Positions 18,329 through 26,447 of a stretch of DNA of 64,000 bases are shown one piece after another. Each line of letters starts with the position of its first letter. The stretch's first letter is position 1. Both the position numbers and the translations under genes were made by a program. Source of the DNA: Sphingobacterium phlebotomi (GTDB lineage: Bacteria > Bacteroidota > Bacteroidia > Sphingobacteriales > Sphingobacteriaceae); contig NZ_VTAV01000006.1 in assembly GCF_008180195.1 (NCBI RefSeq), forward strand, positions 124,001 to 188,000, written 5' to 3'. Under the pieces are notes generated by a model. That model was given only the letters and a program-made list of their open reading frames with translations, ran no database searches and was not told where the DNA came from.

Positions 18329-19465
18329 ATGAAGATAGGCATAGTATGTTACCCCACCTTCGGGGGAAGCGGCGTGGTCGCGACAGAACTGGGTAAGGCC
18401 CTTGCGTCTAACGGTCATGAAATCCACTTCATCACGTACTCTCAACCCGCCCGGTTAGATTTTTTTTCCGAGAACCTTTATTATCACGAAGTCGCCGTTG
18501 CGCAGTATCCGCTATTTGACTTTTCGCCCTATGAATCTGCTTTAGCAAGCAAGCTCGTAGATGTCGTCAGATTCGAAAAACTGGATATATTACATGTACA
18601 CTATGCAATCCCACATGCATCTGTCGCCTATTTAGCCAAACAAATATTGGCTTCATATGGCATCCATATTCCCGTAGTGACGACCTTACATGGAACAGAT
18701 ATTACACTTGTGGGAAAGGATAAAAGTTTTAGTCCAGTGGTCACGTTTTCCATCAACCATTCGGATGGCGTAACAGCCGTTTCGGAGAACTTAAGAGAAC
18801 AAACATTGGAATCGTTTGAAATTACAAGAGATGTTCGTGTCATTCCAAACTTTATTGATTTTTCTCGTTTTCACAACAAGAATAGAGAACACTTCAAACG
18901 AGCTATAGCACCCGAAAATGAGCGTATCATCATTCATACGTCCAATTTCCGAAAGGTGAAGAACACACAAGACGTCATTCGCATCTTCCATAAAATCAAC
19001 GAGGTTATTCCGAGTAAGCTCTTGATGGTTGGTGATGGTCCCGAGCGGCGAAACACAGAAGAACTAGCGCGTCAATTGGAAGTTAGCCAAAACGTTCGCT
19101 TTCTGGGGAAACAAGATGCTATTGAGGAAATACTGTCTGTTTCGGACTTATTCTTGATGCCCTCTTCTTCGGAAAGTTTCGGATTAGCGGCCTTGGAAGC
19201 GATGGCATGCCATGTCCCCGTTGTTTCCTCCAATGCTGATGGATTGCCGGAACTGAATGTGAACGGTGTAAGCGGATTCCTTAGTGATATCGGCGATATT
19301 GATGATATGGCTAAACATGCTATCGACATTTTGGAAGACTGTGAACGCCTAAAAGTTTTTAAAGATGCCGCCTTTGCCCGAGCGAAAGAATTTGATATCA
19401 GCAAGATACTTCCGCTCTATGAATCTTATTATGAAGAAGTCATCGATAACGTGAAAAAAGGGTAA
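18329..19465 (+). CDS. bshA: N-acetyl-alpha-glucosaminyl L-malate synthase (bacillithiol)
   Basis: A GT4 glycosyltransferase that joins UDP-GlcNAc to L-malate, the first step in making the thiol bacillithiol. The 378-residue sequence begins MKIGIVCYPTFGGSGVVATE, the BshA signature. It also contains LHVHYAIPHAS, VTTLHGTDITLVG and the sugar-nucleotide site SSSESFGLAALEAMAC. The ATG at 18329 is chosen because upstream in-frame sequence overlaps the promoter. bshB and bshC are not nearby. Confidence 0.93.
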   Translation: MKIGIVCYPTFGGSGVVATELGKALASNGHEIHFITYSQPARLDFFSENLYYHEVAVAQYPLFDFSPYESALASKLVDVVRFEKLDILHVHYAIPHASVAYLAKQILASYGIHIPVVTTLHGTDITLVGKDKSFSPVVTFSINHSDGVTAVSENLREQTLESFEITRDVRVIPNFIDFSRFHNKNREHFKRAIAPENERIIIHTSNFRKVKNTQDVIRIFHKINEVIPSKLLMVGDGPERRNTEELARQLEVSQNVRFLGKQDAIEEILSVSDLFLMPSSSESFGLAALEAMACHVPVVSSNADGLPELNVNGVSGFLSDIGDIDDMAKHAIDILEDCERLKVFKDAAFARAKEFDISKILPLYESYYEEVIDNVKKG

Positions 19466-19495
19466 GATAATCGTGGGAGGCTAGAAAAAAAGTTT

Positions 19496-19503
19496 TATCT
19501 TTG
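19496..19503 (+). promoter_or_regulatory. -7 promoter box of pyrH-frr
   Basis: TATCTTTG, a full match to TAnnTTTG, 28 bases before the pyrH ATG. No clear -33 box is seen. Confidence 0.45.
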
Positions 19504-19531
19504 GCTTTTGGAAATATTCCAAAAAACGATC

Positions 19532-20236
19532 ATGAAATATAAACGTATCCTACTCAAACTCAGCGGAGAAGCCTTAATGGGCGAACAAAGTTACGGCATC
19601 GACATCAATCGGGTGATGCAATATGCGAACGACATCAAAGAAATTCACAGCCAAGGTTTAGAGATTGCCATCGTTATCGGCGGAGGCAATATCCACCGGG
19701 GATTAAGTGCAGAACAAGCTGGGATGGACCGAGTACAGGCGGACTATATGGGTATGTTGGCAACGGTGATTAACAGTATGGCACTACAGGATGCGTTAGA
19801 AAAAGTCGGTTTAAAAACTCGTTTGTTGACAGCGATTAAAATGGAACAGATATGTGAACCTTTTATCCGTAGACGAGCTGTGCGCCATCTTGAAAAAGGA
19901 AGAATCGTTATTTTCGGTGCAGGTACAGGCAACCCTTATTTCACAACGGATACAGCCGCGTCTTTACGTGCCATCGAAATCAATGCTGACGCTGTACTTA
20001 AAGGCACACGCGTAGATGGCATATACACAGCTGATCCGGAAAAAGACCCCTCTGCACAACGTTACGACAAAATTACTTTCCACGAAGTTTACGAGAAAGG
20101 TTTAAATGTAATGGACATGACGGCGTTTACATTATGCCAAGAAAACAACCTCCCTATTATTGTGTTCGACATGAACAAACCGGGAAATCTAAAGAAGTTA
20201 GCCAACGGTGACCATATCGGTACGGTTGTTAGTTAA
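19532..20236 (+). CDS. pyrH: UMP kinase
   Basis: Phosphorylates UMP to UDP in pyrimidine nucleotide synthesis. It is a cytosolic hexamer of the amino-acid kinase fold. The 234-residue sequence has [47 protein letters not shown] and the [13 protein letters not shown] loop. The start is the ATG at 19532; the earlier in-frame codons lie beside the promoter. It is co-transcribed with frr, the common pyrH-frr order. Confidence 0.97.
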   Translation: MKYKRILLKLSGEALMGEQSYGIDINRVMQYANDIKEIHSQGLEIAIVIGGGNIHRGLSAEQAGMDRVQADYMGMLATVINSMALQDALEKVGLKTRLLTAIKMEQICEPFIRRRAVRHLEKGRIVIFGAGTGNPYFTTDTAASLRAIEINADAVLKGTRVDGIYTADPEKDPSAQRYDKITFHEVYEKGLNVMDMTAFTLCQENNLPIIVFDMNKPGNLKKLANGDHIGTVVS

Positions 20237-20263
20237 TTTATTACAAAAGAAATACATAAAGAT

Positions 20264-20827
20264 ATGAATGAACTGATATCCTTAGAATTAGACGATTGTA
20301 AAGAGAACATGGACAAGGCCATGACCCGTACGGAATCTGAACTGACTAAAATCAGAGCAGGTAAGGCCTCTCCCGCTATGTTGGATGGAATTGCCATCGA
20401 TTACTACGGCAGCATGACCCCTCTTTCTCAAGTAAGTAATATCAATACTACCGATGCCAGAACTATTGTTATCCAACCTTGGGAAAAGAATTTAATCAGC
20501 ACTATCGAAAAAGCTATTATTGATTCAAATATTGGATTAAATCCGCAGAATGATGGTCTTATTATTCGGCTGGCAGTACCTCCATTGACAGAAGAACGTC
20601 GTCGTGACTTGGTGAAAAAAGTAAAAGAAGAAACCGAAAAAGGTCGTGTGGCTATACGGAATATTCGCAAAGACGCGAATGAATCTATCAAGAAACTAAA
20701 AGGTGAAGGAATCTCAGAAGATGAGATTAAAGTGGGAGAAGGTGAGGTTCAGAAGCTAACAGATTCTTTTATTGCTAAAGTCGACCAACTTGCTGAGTTG
20801 AAAGAAAAAGACATCATGACTGTTTAG
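20264..20827 (+). CDS. frr: Ribosome recycling factor
   Basis: Splits the post-termination ribosome together with EF-G. The 187-residue, mostly helical protein has LTKIRAGKASPAMLDGI and VRIPPLTEERR-like IRLAVPPLTEERRRDLVKK motifs of the family. It is separated from pyrH by 27 bases and followed by a strong terminator. Confidence 0.97.
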   Translation: MNELISLELDDCKENMDKAMTRTESELTKIRAGKASPAMLDGIAIDYYGSMTPLSQVSNINTTDARTIVIQPWEKNLISTIEKAIIDSNIGLNPQNDGLIIRLAVPPLTEERRRDLVKKVKEETEKGRVAIRNIRKDANESIKKLKGEGISEDEIKVGEGEVQKLTDSFIAKVDQLAELKEKDIMTV

Positions 20828-20850
20828 TTTTACACGTCCCGATCTAAAAC

Positions 20851-20883
20851 AAAAAAGGATTCTAAAAAATAGAATCCTTTTTT
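20851..20883 (+). terminator. Intrinsic terminator after frr
   Basis: Perfect 14-base arms (20851-20864 and 20870-20883, core AAGGATTCTA / TAGAATCCTT) with a five-A loop and T-rich tail. Confidence 0.85.
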
Positions 20884-20921
20884 CATATTCATTTTTTGAC
20901 TAACTTTCGTCTCAGATTATC

Positions 20922-20938
20922 GAATAAACAATTTATTC
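20922..20938. promoter_or_regulatory. Inverted repeat before the sugar isomerase gene
   Basis: GAATAAA-CAA-TTTATTC, seven-base perfect arms, 78 bases before the start at 21017. It may be an operator. AT-rich dyads of this size can arise by chance. Confidence 0.25.
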
Positions 20939-21016
20939 TAAATGAAACCATCATGATTTATTCAAACCAATAGCGGGATGAAAATGAAACTCTATACTTA
21001 TAAATAATTTATATAG

Positions 21017-21991
21017 ATGAAAAATAGTAGAAGAAGATTTTTAAAGCAGGCAGGTTTAGGTGTATCCGCCACTTTTCTAAGTCCATACTTATTCTCATGT
21101 CAAGGTGATAAATCGGGGAACAGCCCTTTTCATAATCTAGGTCTTCAACTGTACTCCATCCGCGATTTGGTAAATGAAGATCCTATAAAAACAATAAGTA
21201 CTGTTGCCAAAATAGGATATAAACATGTGGAAACCTTTGGTGTAGACACCAATACTGAGACCTATTGGAACCTTTCTATTTCAGAATTGAAAAAGGTATT
21301 AAATGATAATAATCTCAAAACACACAGCGGTCACTATGACATGTCAAAATACCTTAACAGGCAACTCACTGAACATGAAAATATTGAAAAATATATAGAA
21401 ATTGCTCATCAACTAGGTCAATCCTATATTATCGCACCTGTCACCCCAATGGATGACCTCAATAACATAAAAGTAGAGGATTATCAATATGCGGCCGATC
21501 AGCTTAATAAAGTGGGCGAAATGGCAAAAAAAGCAGGTATCAAAGTCGGCTTTCATAACCATTTTTGGGAACTTCGGCAATTTGGCAACGGCACAAAAGG
21601 GTTAGACATACTCATCGCTTTTACAGAACCGGACCTCGTCGATTTTGAATTGGATCTTTTCTGGATAGAGAAGGCAGGTTTTAGCCCACAATCTTATTTT
21701 GAAAAATACCCCGGACGCTTCCCGTTGTGGCATCTAAAGGACATGGACAGACAGTTTACACAACCAGTTGTGGGGGAAAAATATGACAAAGCTGATTTTA
21801 CGGATATTATGAAAGAAGTTAAATTTGCTGAGGTCGGAACGGGCGCAATAGACTTTATCAAAATTGCTGCTGAAGCAGATAAATCAGGCTTAAAATATGC
21901 ATTTGTGGAGCAAGATGACATCTATATGTCCAATAAGTTTGAAAGTGTAAAGAAAAGCTACGACTACGTAAAGAAGTATTTAGCAAAATAA
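21017..21991 (+). CDS. Exported sugar phosphate isomerase/epimerase-like TIM barrel
   Basis: A 324-residue AP-endonuclease-2-type TIM barrel protein. The N-terminus NSRRRFLKQAGLGVSA is a twin-arginine signal. It ends in LFSCQGDK, a lipobox, so the product is probably a Tat-exported lipoprotein in the periplasm. The barrel shows metal-binding residues typical of the family: ETFG, GHYDMSK, GFHNHFWE, DFELDLFW and PLWHLKDMD. Proteins of this kind act on 3-keto sugars or as xylose-isomerase-like enzymes; the substrate here is not known. tatC is in the same window. Confidence 0.85.
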   Translation: MKNSRRRFLKQAGLGVSATFLSPYLFSCQGDKSGNSPFHNLGLQLYSIRDLVNEDPIKTISTVAKIGYKHVETFGVDTNTETYWNLSISELKKVLNDNNLKTHSGHYDMSKYLNRQLTEHENIEKYIEIAHQLGQSYIIAPVTPMDDLNNIKVEDYQYAADQLNKVGEMAKKAGIKVGFHNHFWELRQFGNGTKGLDILIAFTEPDLVDFELDLFWIEKAGFSPQSYFEKYPGRFPLWHLKDMDRQFTQPVVGEKYDKADFTDIMKEVKFAEVGTGAIDFIKIAAEADKSGLKYAFVEQDDIYMSNKFESVKKSYDYVKKYLAK

Positions 21992-22003
21992 AGAGAATCA
22001 AAT

Positions 22004-22507
22004 ATGGAAACGAAATCGCTTTATATCATTCGGCATGCAAAGGCTGAGTTACCTATTTTTGATAAAGACGACTTCAATAGAGATTTGCTTCCCAAAGGAA
22101 CCGACCGCGCTACGATTATTGCCCGGAAGCTAAAAGAGCTGCTCCCGGCGATAGATGAAAAAACGCTTGTCATCTCCTCAACAGCTAACCGCGCTATGCA
22201 AACGGCAAAAATCTATTGTGACATTTTAGGTTATCCCGAGGAACGCATTGTATGGGAACCAAAAGTTTACGAAGCACACTATCTTTTTTTAATGAAACGC
22301 TTAAACGACGTACCAATATCTTATGATCATGTACTGCTGTTCGGTCACAACCCCAGTGTCTCCGATCTTGTCGGATATATAAGCGATCGTTTCGTCAATC
22401 TTAAAACTGCCCATGCAGCCTATCTGGAACTGGAAGAAGGGATAGATTATTCGTTATTGTCAGCAAATACAGCATCATTAAAAAATATAATTACAGAAAA
22501 TTCGTAG
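22004..22507 (+). CDS. sixA: SixA-type histidine phosphatase
   Basis: A 167-residue phosphoglycerate-mutase-like phosphatase. The catalytic His is in [10 protein letters not shown] (residues 10-13, RHxK instead of RHG), and a second active-site His lies in [12 protein letters not shown]. SixA of E. coli removes phosphate from phospho-His of ArcB or the PTS protein NPr; the target here is unknown. It is 12 bases after the isomerase gene and probably co-transcribed. Confidence 0.88.
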   Translation: METKSLYIIRHAKAELPIFDKDDFNRDLLPKGTDRATIIARKLKELLPAIDEKTLVISSTANRAMQTAKIYCDILGYPEERIVWEPKVYEAHYLFLMKRLNDVPISYDHVLLFGHNPSVSDLVGYISDRFVNLKTAHAAYLELEEGIDYSLLSANTASLKNIITENS

Positions 22508-22577
22508 GTGTAACACGAGTGCGTATACCATACGCCCCGACGAATCATGGGTCACGAACAAGGAGAAACGCATACAC

Positions 22578-24608
22578 ATGGCAAACCAACTTCAATACGA
22601 AAATTCTCCCTATCTAAAACAACATGCACATAATCCTGTCAATTGGATGCCATGGAGTAAGGAAGCCTTAAAGAAAGCTAAGAACGAAAACAAGCTCATT
22701 ATCGTGAGCATTGGTTACTCTGCCTGCCATTGGTGTCACGTCATGGAGCGTGAAAGCTTCGAGAACGAAGCCATTGCGCAGACGATGAATGCCTTCTACG
22801 TATCTATTAAAATAGATCGGGAGGAACGTCCTGACATTGATCAGATCTACATGATTGCCGTACAATTGATGACTAACGCGGGGGGATGGCCTCTAAACTG
22901 CATATGCCTACCCGATGGTCGCCCCATATACGGCGGAACTTATTTTAGGCCGCATGATTGGCAACAAGTATTGTTACAGATTGCCCAAATGTGGGAAGAG
23001 ACACCCGAAGTAGCAGTCGACTACGCTGAGCGCTTATCAAGAGGCATTCATCAAGCCGAAAGACTTCCTATTGCCCCTATTCCGGAAGCATATACCGCTA
23101 CCGATTTGCACGATATTGTAACTCCTTGGCAAGCACAATTTGATACGACAAACGGCGGATACAGCAGAGAACCGAAGTTCCCGTTACCTAATAATTGGTT
23201 GTTTTTCCTCCGTTATGCAGTCCTTGCAAAGAATCAATCTGTATTGGAACATGTACATTTTACCTTACATAAAATAGCAAATGGAGGTATCTACGACCAA
23301 ATAGGTGGAGGATTTGCACGATATGCGGTAGACGGCCGGTGGCATGTTCCTCATTTTGAGAAAATGCTTTATGACAACGGCCAACTTATTTCCTTATACA
23401 GCGAAGCTTATCAGCAACAACCTACCAAACTATACGAAAGAATTGTGGAGGAAACCGTCGGTTGGGCAACACGGGAAATGCTTGCCGAAAATGGAGGTTT
23501 CTATGCTGCATTGGATGCCGATAGCGAGGGAGTGGAAGGAAAATTCTATACCTTTCATCAAGAAGAGCTTGAAAACGTGCTCGGAGAAGACGCTCCCCTT
23601 TTTATCGATTATTTTCATGTGACGAAATCCGGAAATTGGCATGAAGAAGGTACCAACGTCTTATATTGTGCCGTCGATGGAGATAAAATGGCTTTAGAAA
23701 GTGGATTTTCCCAAGATGATTGGAAAAAGTATTTACACGAAATAAAAGCAAAACTTCTCATCTATCGCGAAAAACGCATAAGACCGGGCTTAGACCACAA
23801 ACAACCGACATCATGGAATGCGCTCTTTTTGAAAGGACTGGTGGATGCATATCGTGTATTCGATAAACAGCAATATCTTGATCTCGCTATCCAAACCGCA
23901 AATTTCATCAAAGAATATTGTATCTCCAATGAGGGTGTTTTACTCCATCAACCAGCAGACCACAATCGACAGATTTTGGGCTTTTTAGATGATTATGCAT
24001 TTACAATAGACAGTTTTATAAGCTTATACGAAGCTACATTTGAGGAAGATTGGTTAGACGAAGCCTATAGTTTAGCTCAGGAAGTTATGGAGATGTTTTA
24101 TGATGAGGAAGATAGGACATTTTTTTATACCGCGCACAATGCCGAAGAATTAATTGCCCGCAAAAGTGAAATTATGGATAACGTTATTCCAGCATCTTCG
24201 TCGGCTATTGTGCGGGTACTCTATCGACTAGGTGAGTTATTGGATAAGGAACGTCACATATCTGTTGCAGACCAGGTTTTCGCCAATGTTTTTCCGCATA
24301 TCAAACAGTATGGATCAGCTTATTCGAATTGGGCGATTCAGTTATTGGAGCACGTGTATGGAAACAACGAGATTGCGCTTACCGGCATGGACGCAAAGGC
24401 TTGGAGAAAACAACTGGACAGACATTATATCCCCAATAAAATAACATTGGGCGGAACAAAAAGTAACCTGCCATTGTTAAAGGATAAAGGTGGTTTGGAA
24501 TCAAAATCCTACCTTTGTAAAAATAAAGCATGTAGTTTGCCCCAAAATTCGGTGGAGGAACTGCTGATATTAATACATAATAACAGGGATTCGTCCCAGA
24601 TAAATTAA
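22578..24608 (+). CDS. YyaL/DUF255 thioredoxin-domain protein
   Basis: A 676-residue protein of the spermatogenesis-associated-protein-20/YyaL family. Residues 1-160 form a thioredoxin-like domain that opens with [20 protein letters not shown] and contains the Cys50-His-Trp-Cys53 pair. The rest is an (alpha/alpha)6 toroid like glycosidases or epimerases. There is no signal peptide. An AAGGAG site lies 12 bases before the start. The biochemical role is not established. A seven-base terminator-like dyad (GCGTAT-ACC-ATACGC, 22521-22535) sits between it and sixA. Confidence 0.9.
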   Translation: MANQLQYENSPYLKQHAHNPVNWMPWSKEALKKAKNENKLIIVSIGYSACHWCHVMERESFENEAIAQTMNAFYVSIKIDREERPDIDQIYMIAVQLMTNAGGWPLNCICLPDGRPIYGGTYFRPHDWQQVLLQIAQMWEETPEVAVDYAERLSRGIHQAERLPIAPIPEAYTATDLHDIVTPWQAQFDTTNGGYSREPKFPLPNNWLFFLRYAVLAKNQSVLEHVHFTLHKIANGGIYDQIGGGFARYAVDGRWHVPHFEKMLYDNGQLISLYSEAYQQQPTKLYERIVEETVGWATREMLAENGGFYAALDADSEGVEGKFYTFHQEELENVLGEDAPLFIDYFHVTKSGNWHEEGTNVLYCAVDGDKMALESGFSQDDWKKYLHEIKAKLLIYREKRIRPGLDHKQPTSWNALFLKGLVDAYRVFDKQQYLDLAIQTANFIKEYCISNEGVLLHQPADHNRQILGFLDDYAFTIDSFISLYEATFEEDWLDEAYSLAQEVMEMFYDEEDRTFFYTAHNAEELIARKSEIMDNVIPASSSAIVRVLYRLGELLDKERHISVADQVFANVFPHIKQYGSAYSNWAIQLLEHVYGNNEIALTGMDAKAWRKQLDRHYIPNKITLGGTKSNLPLLKDKGGLESKSYLCKNKACSLPQNSVEELLILIHNNRDSSQIN

Positions 24609-24613
24609 ACAAA

Positions 24614-25114
24614 ATGGCAATAGAAAACAACAATGTCGTTGCATTGAATTACAAACTTCACACCGTGGAAGCAGACGGAGAGAAAGCATTTGTAGAAGAA
24701 ACCACAACAGAAAATCCTTTGACCTTTCTATATGGAACAGGCATGATGCTACCTAAATTTGAGGAAAATATTGCGGAATTGAACATCGGCGATAAAACTT
24801 CATTTACATTAGAGCCAAACGACGCCTACGGCGAAAAAGATGACCGTGCAATTGCACAGCTACCTGCTGATATGTTTAACGAAACAGGACTTCCTCCAGT
24901 TGGTGAGGTTTTACCTTTACAAGATAACCAGGGCAATCAGTTCCGTGCAGTAGTCGTTGAGGTTACGCCAGAAGCGGTAATAGCTGATTTGAACCACCCT
25001 ATGGCTGGTAAAACACTAAACTTTGATGTAGAAATTTTAGCCGTGCGTCCCGCTACCGAAGAGGAATTAGCACATGGCCATGCACATGGCATCGATGGCG
25101 AGTCGGGTCATTAA
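24614..25114 (+). CDS. SlyD-like FKBP peptidyl-prolyl isomerase
   Basis: A 166-residue FKBP with an IF (insert-in-flap) domain, which helps fold proteins. It has the family segments YGTGMMLPKFEENIAEL, AYGEKDDRAI and LNHPMAGKTLNFDVEI. The C-terminal tail HGHAHGIDGESGH is a short His-rich stretch that may bind nickel, as in SlyD. It is cytosolic and sits five bases after the YyaL gene. Confidence 0.92.
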   Translation: MAIENNNVVALNYKLHTVEADGEKAFVEETTTENPLTFLYGTGMMLPKFEENIAELNIGDKTSFTLEPNDAYGEKDDRAIAQLPADMFNETGLPPVGEVLPLQDNQGNQFRAVVVEVTPEAVIADLNHPMAGKTLNFDVEILAVRPATEEELAHGHAHGIDGESGH

Positions 25115-25120
25115 TAAGAT

Positions 25121-25149
25121 ATAGGGGGCCTACATATAGGCCTTCCTAT
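25121..25149. terminator. Hairpin between slyD-like gene and mnmD
   Basis: Nested arms ATAGG...CCTAT around GGCCTA-CATA-TAGGCC, followed by a short T run. It lies between convergent genes and may end both transcripts. Confidence 0.6.
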
Positions 25150-25157
25150 TTTCAACT

Positions 25158-25832
25158 TTACTTGTTACTCCATTTAACTGCTCGTAACATCTCTCGTTTA
25201 CCCAGCGCGCCTGGTGCCTTTTCAATAACAAAGCCTAAAGCTTTCATCGTGCGTTTCAAATTTCCGGTAATAGCGTAGGTAACAAATACACCTCCCGGTC
25301 GTAAAAAGGAACATACACGCCCCAATGTTTCCGTCGTCCACATATCAGGCTGATGTACAGCTGCAAAAGCATCGAAATAAATAACATCAAATTTTTGTAT
25401 ACTATGAAAATCTAGTACCTTTTCATGTGCCACAAACAAACTAATGGAATCCGTAAAAGCAACCTCTTGCATTTGTGCTTTGCCATAGTTGCGTCGGAAA
25501 ATCTCCCAAATTTCTGGTTTTACAAAGTTTTCATAGCCCGTTTTGAATATCACTTCTTCGTTAAGAGGGTATGCCTCGATACCAACATATTGCAAATCTA
25601 CACGCTGGGTGTCGGCATGATTGGCCGTCAACAGAAAATTCAGCCCTGTACCAAACCCAACTTCTAGCACAGCTACGCTGGAAGCTTTTTCCTTCTGCAA
25701 GAAAAACTCTAATCCCGAACGCAAAAAAACATGCTGACTTTCTTGCAACGCACCATGTTTAGAATGATAATGCTCTCCGACTCCCGGATGATATAAGGTA
25801 GACGATCCATCGCCTGTTGTGACAAATTGCAT
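25158..25832 (-). CDS. mnmD: tRNA mnm5s2U34 biosynthesis methyltransferase MnmD
   Basis: Methylates nm5(s2)U34 of tRNA in the cytosol. The 224-residue length is that of stand-alone MnmD, which corresponds to the MnmD half of E. coli MnmC. The N-terminal LYHPGVGEHYHSKHGALQES, the SAM site VLEVGFGTGLNFLLT and the FDVIYFDAFAA block are typical. It is transcribed alone, converging with the FKBP gene and diverging from ccmE. Confidence 0.93.
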   Translation of the reverse strand: MQFVTTGDGSSTLYHPGVGEHYHSKHGALQESQHVFLRSGLEFFLQKEKASSVAVLEVGFGTGLNFLLTANHADTQRVDLQYVGIEAYPLNEEVIFKTGYENFVKPEIWEIFRRNYGKAQMQEVAFTDSISLFVAHEKVLDFHSIQKFDVIYFDAFAAVHQPDMWTTETLGRVCSFLRPGGVFVTYAITGNLKRTMKALGFVIEKAPGALGKREMLRAVKWSNK

Positions 25833-25940
25833 AATGATGTTTGTTTTTACAAATTTATTATAAAAAGCGGAGGAGTTGTATAGAACAATTCTAAATAGTT
25901 TACAAAGTTTGGCAAATTCCTATCTTGCAAAAGCATTTCG

Positions 25941-25948
25941 TAATTTTG
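25941..25948 (+). promoter_or_regulatory. -7 promoter box of ccmE
   Basis: TAATTTTG, full match to TAnnTTTG, 24 bases before the ccmE ATG. The -33 box is unclear. Confidence 0.5.
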
Positions 25949-25972
25949 TATTTCATTTAGAGATAGTGCAAT

Positions 25973-26398
25973 ATGAAGAAGAGCTCCATTATATTAATTG
26001 TTATCATCGCTATAGCGATTGCGATGATTGTTGTTATTTATACAGACTCCAGCACATATTCTACTTTTACAGAAGCAAGGGAGAAAAAAACAGAGCTTTA
26101 TGTTGTCGGTGTGCTGAATAAAGAGAAAGACTTACATTACGATCCCATTAAAGATGCCAACCACTTTTCGTTCTATATGTACGATAATGACAGCACAGAA
26201 TGTCAGGTTGTATTCCGGGGTTCTAAGCCGCAAGACATCGAACGATCTGAACAAATCGTGCTGACGGGTAAAATGGAGGGCAATGTATTCCATGCGAGCA
26301 AAATATTGATGAAATGCCCGTCAAAATATAACGAAGATGAGGTGGAAGTCATCGAAACAAGCGTCACACCTACAATTGCAGTTTTGGGTAGAGAATAG
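25973..26398 (+). CDS. ccmE: Cytochrome c maturation haem chaperone CcmE, CxxxY type
   Basis: A 141-residue haem chaperone held in the membrane by one N-terminal helix (residues 5-23), with an OB-fold domain facing the periplasm. It carries haem to CcmF for attachment to apocytochrome c. In the classical protein a His in HxxxY binds haem covalently; here the matching site is Cys115-Pro-Ser-Lys-Tyr119, the CxxxY variant known from some bacteria and archaea. Its neighbour ccmF supports the call. Confidence 0.9.
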   Translation: MKKSSIILIVIIAIAIAMIVVIYTDSSTYSTFTEAREKKTELYVVGVLNKEKDLHYDPIKDANHFSFYMYDNDSTECQVVFRGSKPQDIERSEQIVLTGKMEGNVFHASKILMKCPSKYNEDEVEVIETSVTPTIAVLGRE

Positions 26399-26447
26399 AT
26401 ATTAGCGAGCTCATCTTTAGATCATTTTTACTTTTTTACTTTGAATA

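Noticed and set aside
22521..22535. GTATAC-containing dyad between sixA and the YyaL gene as a third GntR site
   Set aside because: The core is inside a GCGTAT-ACC-ATACGC hairpin without the AT-rich flanks of the two proposed sites, and the genes have no link to sugar acids.
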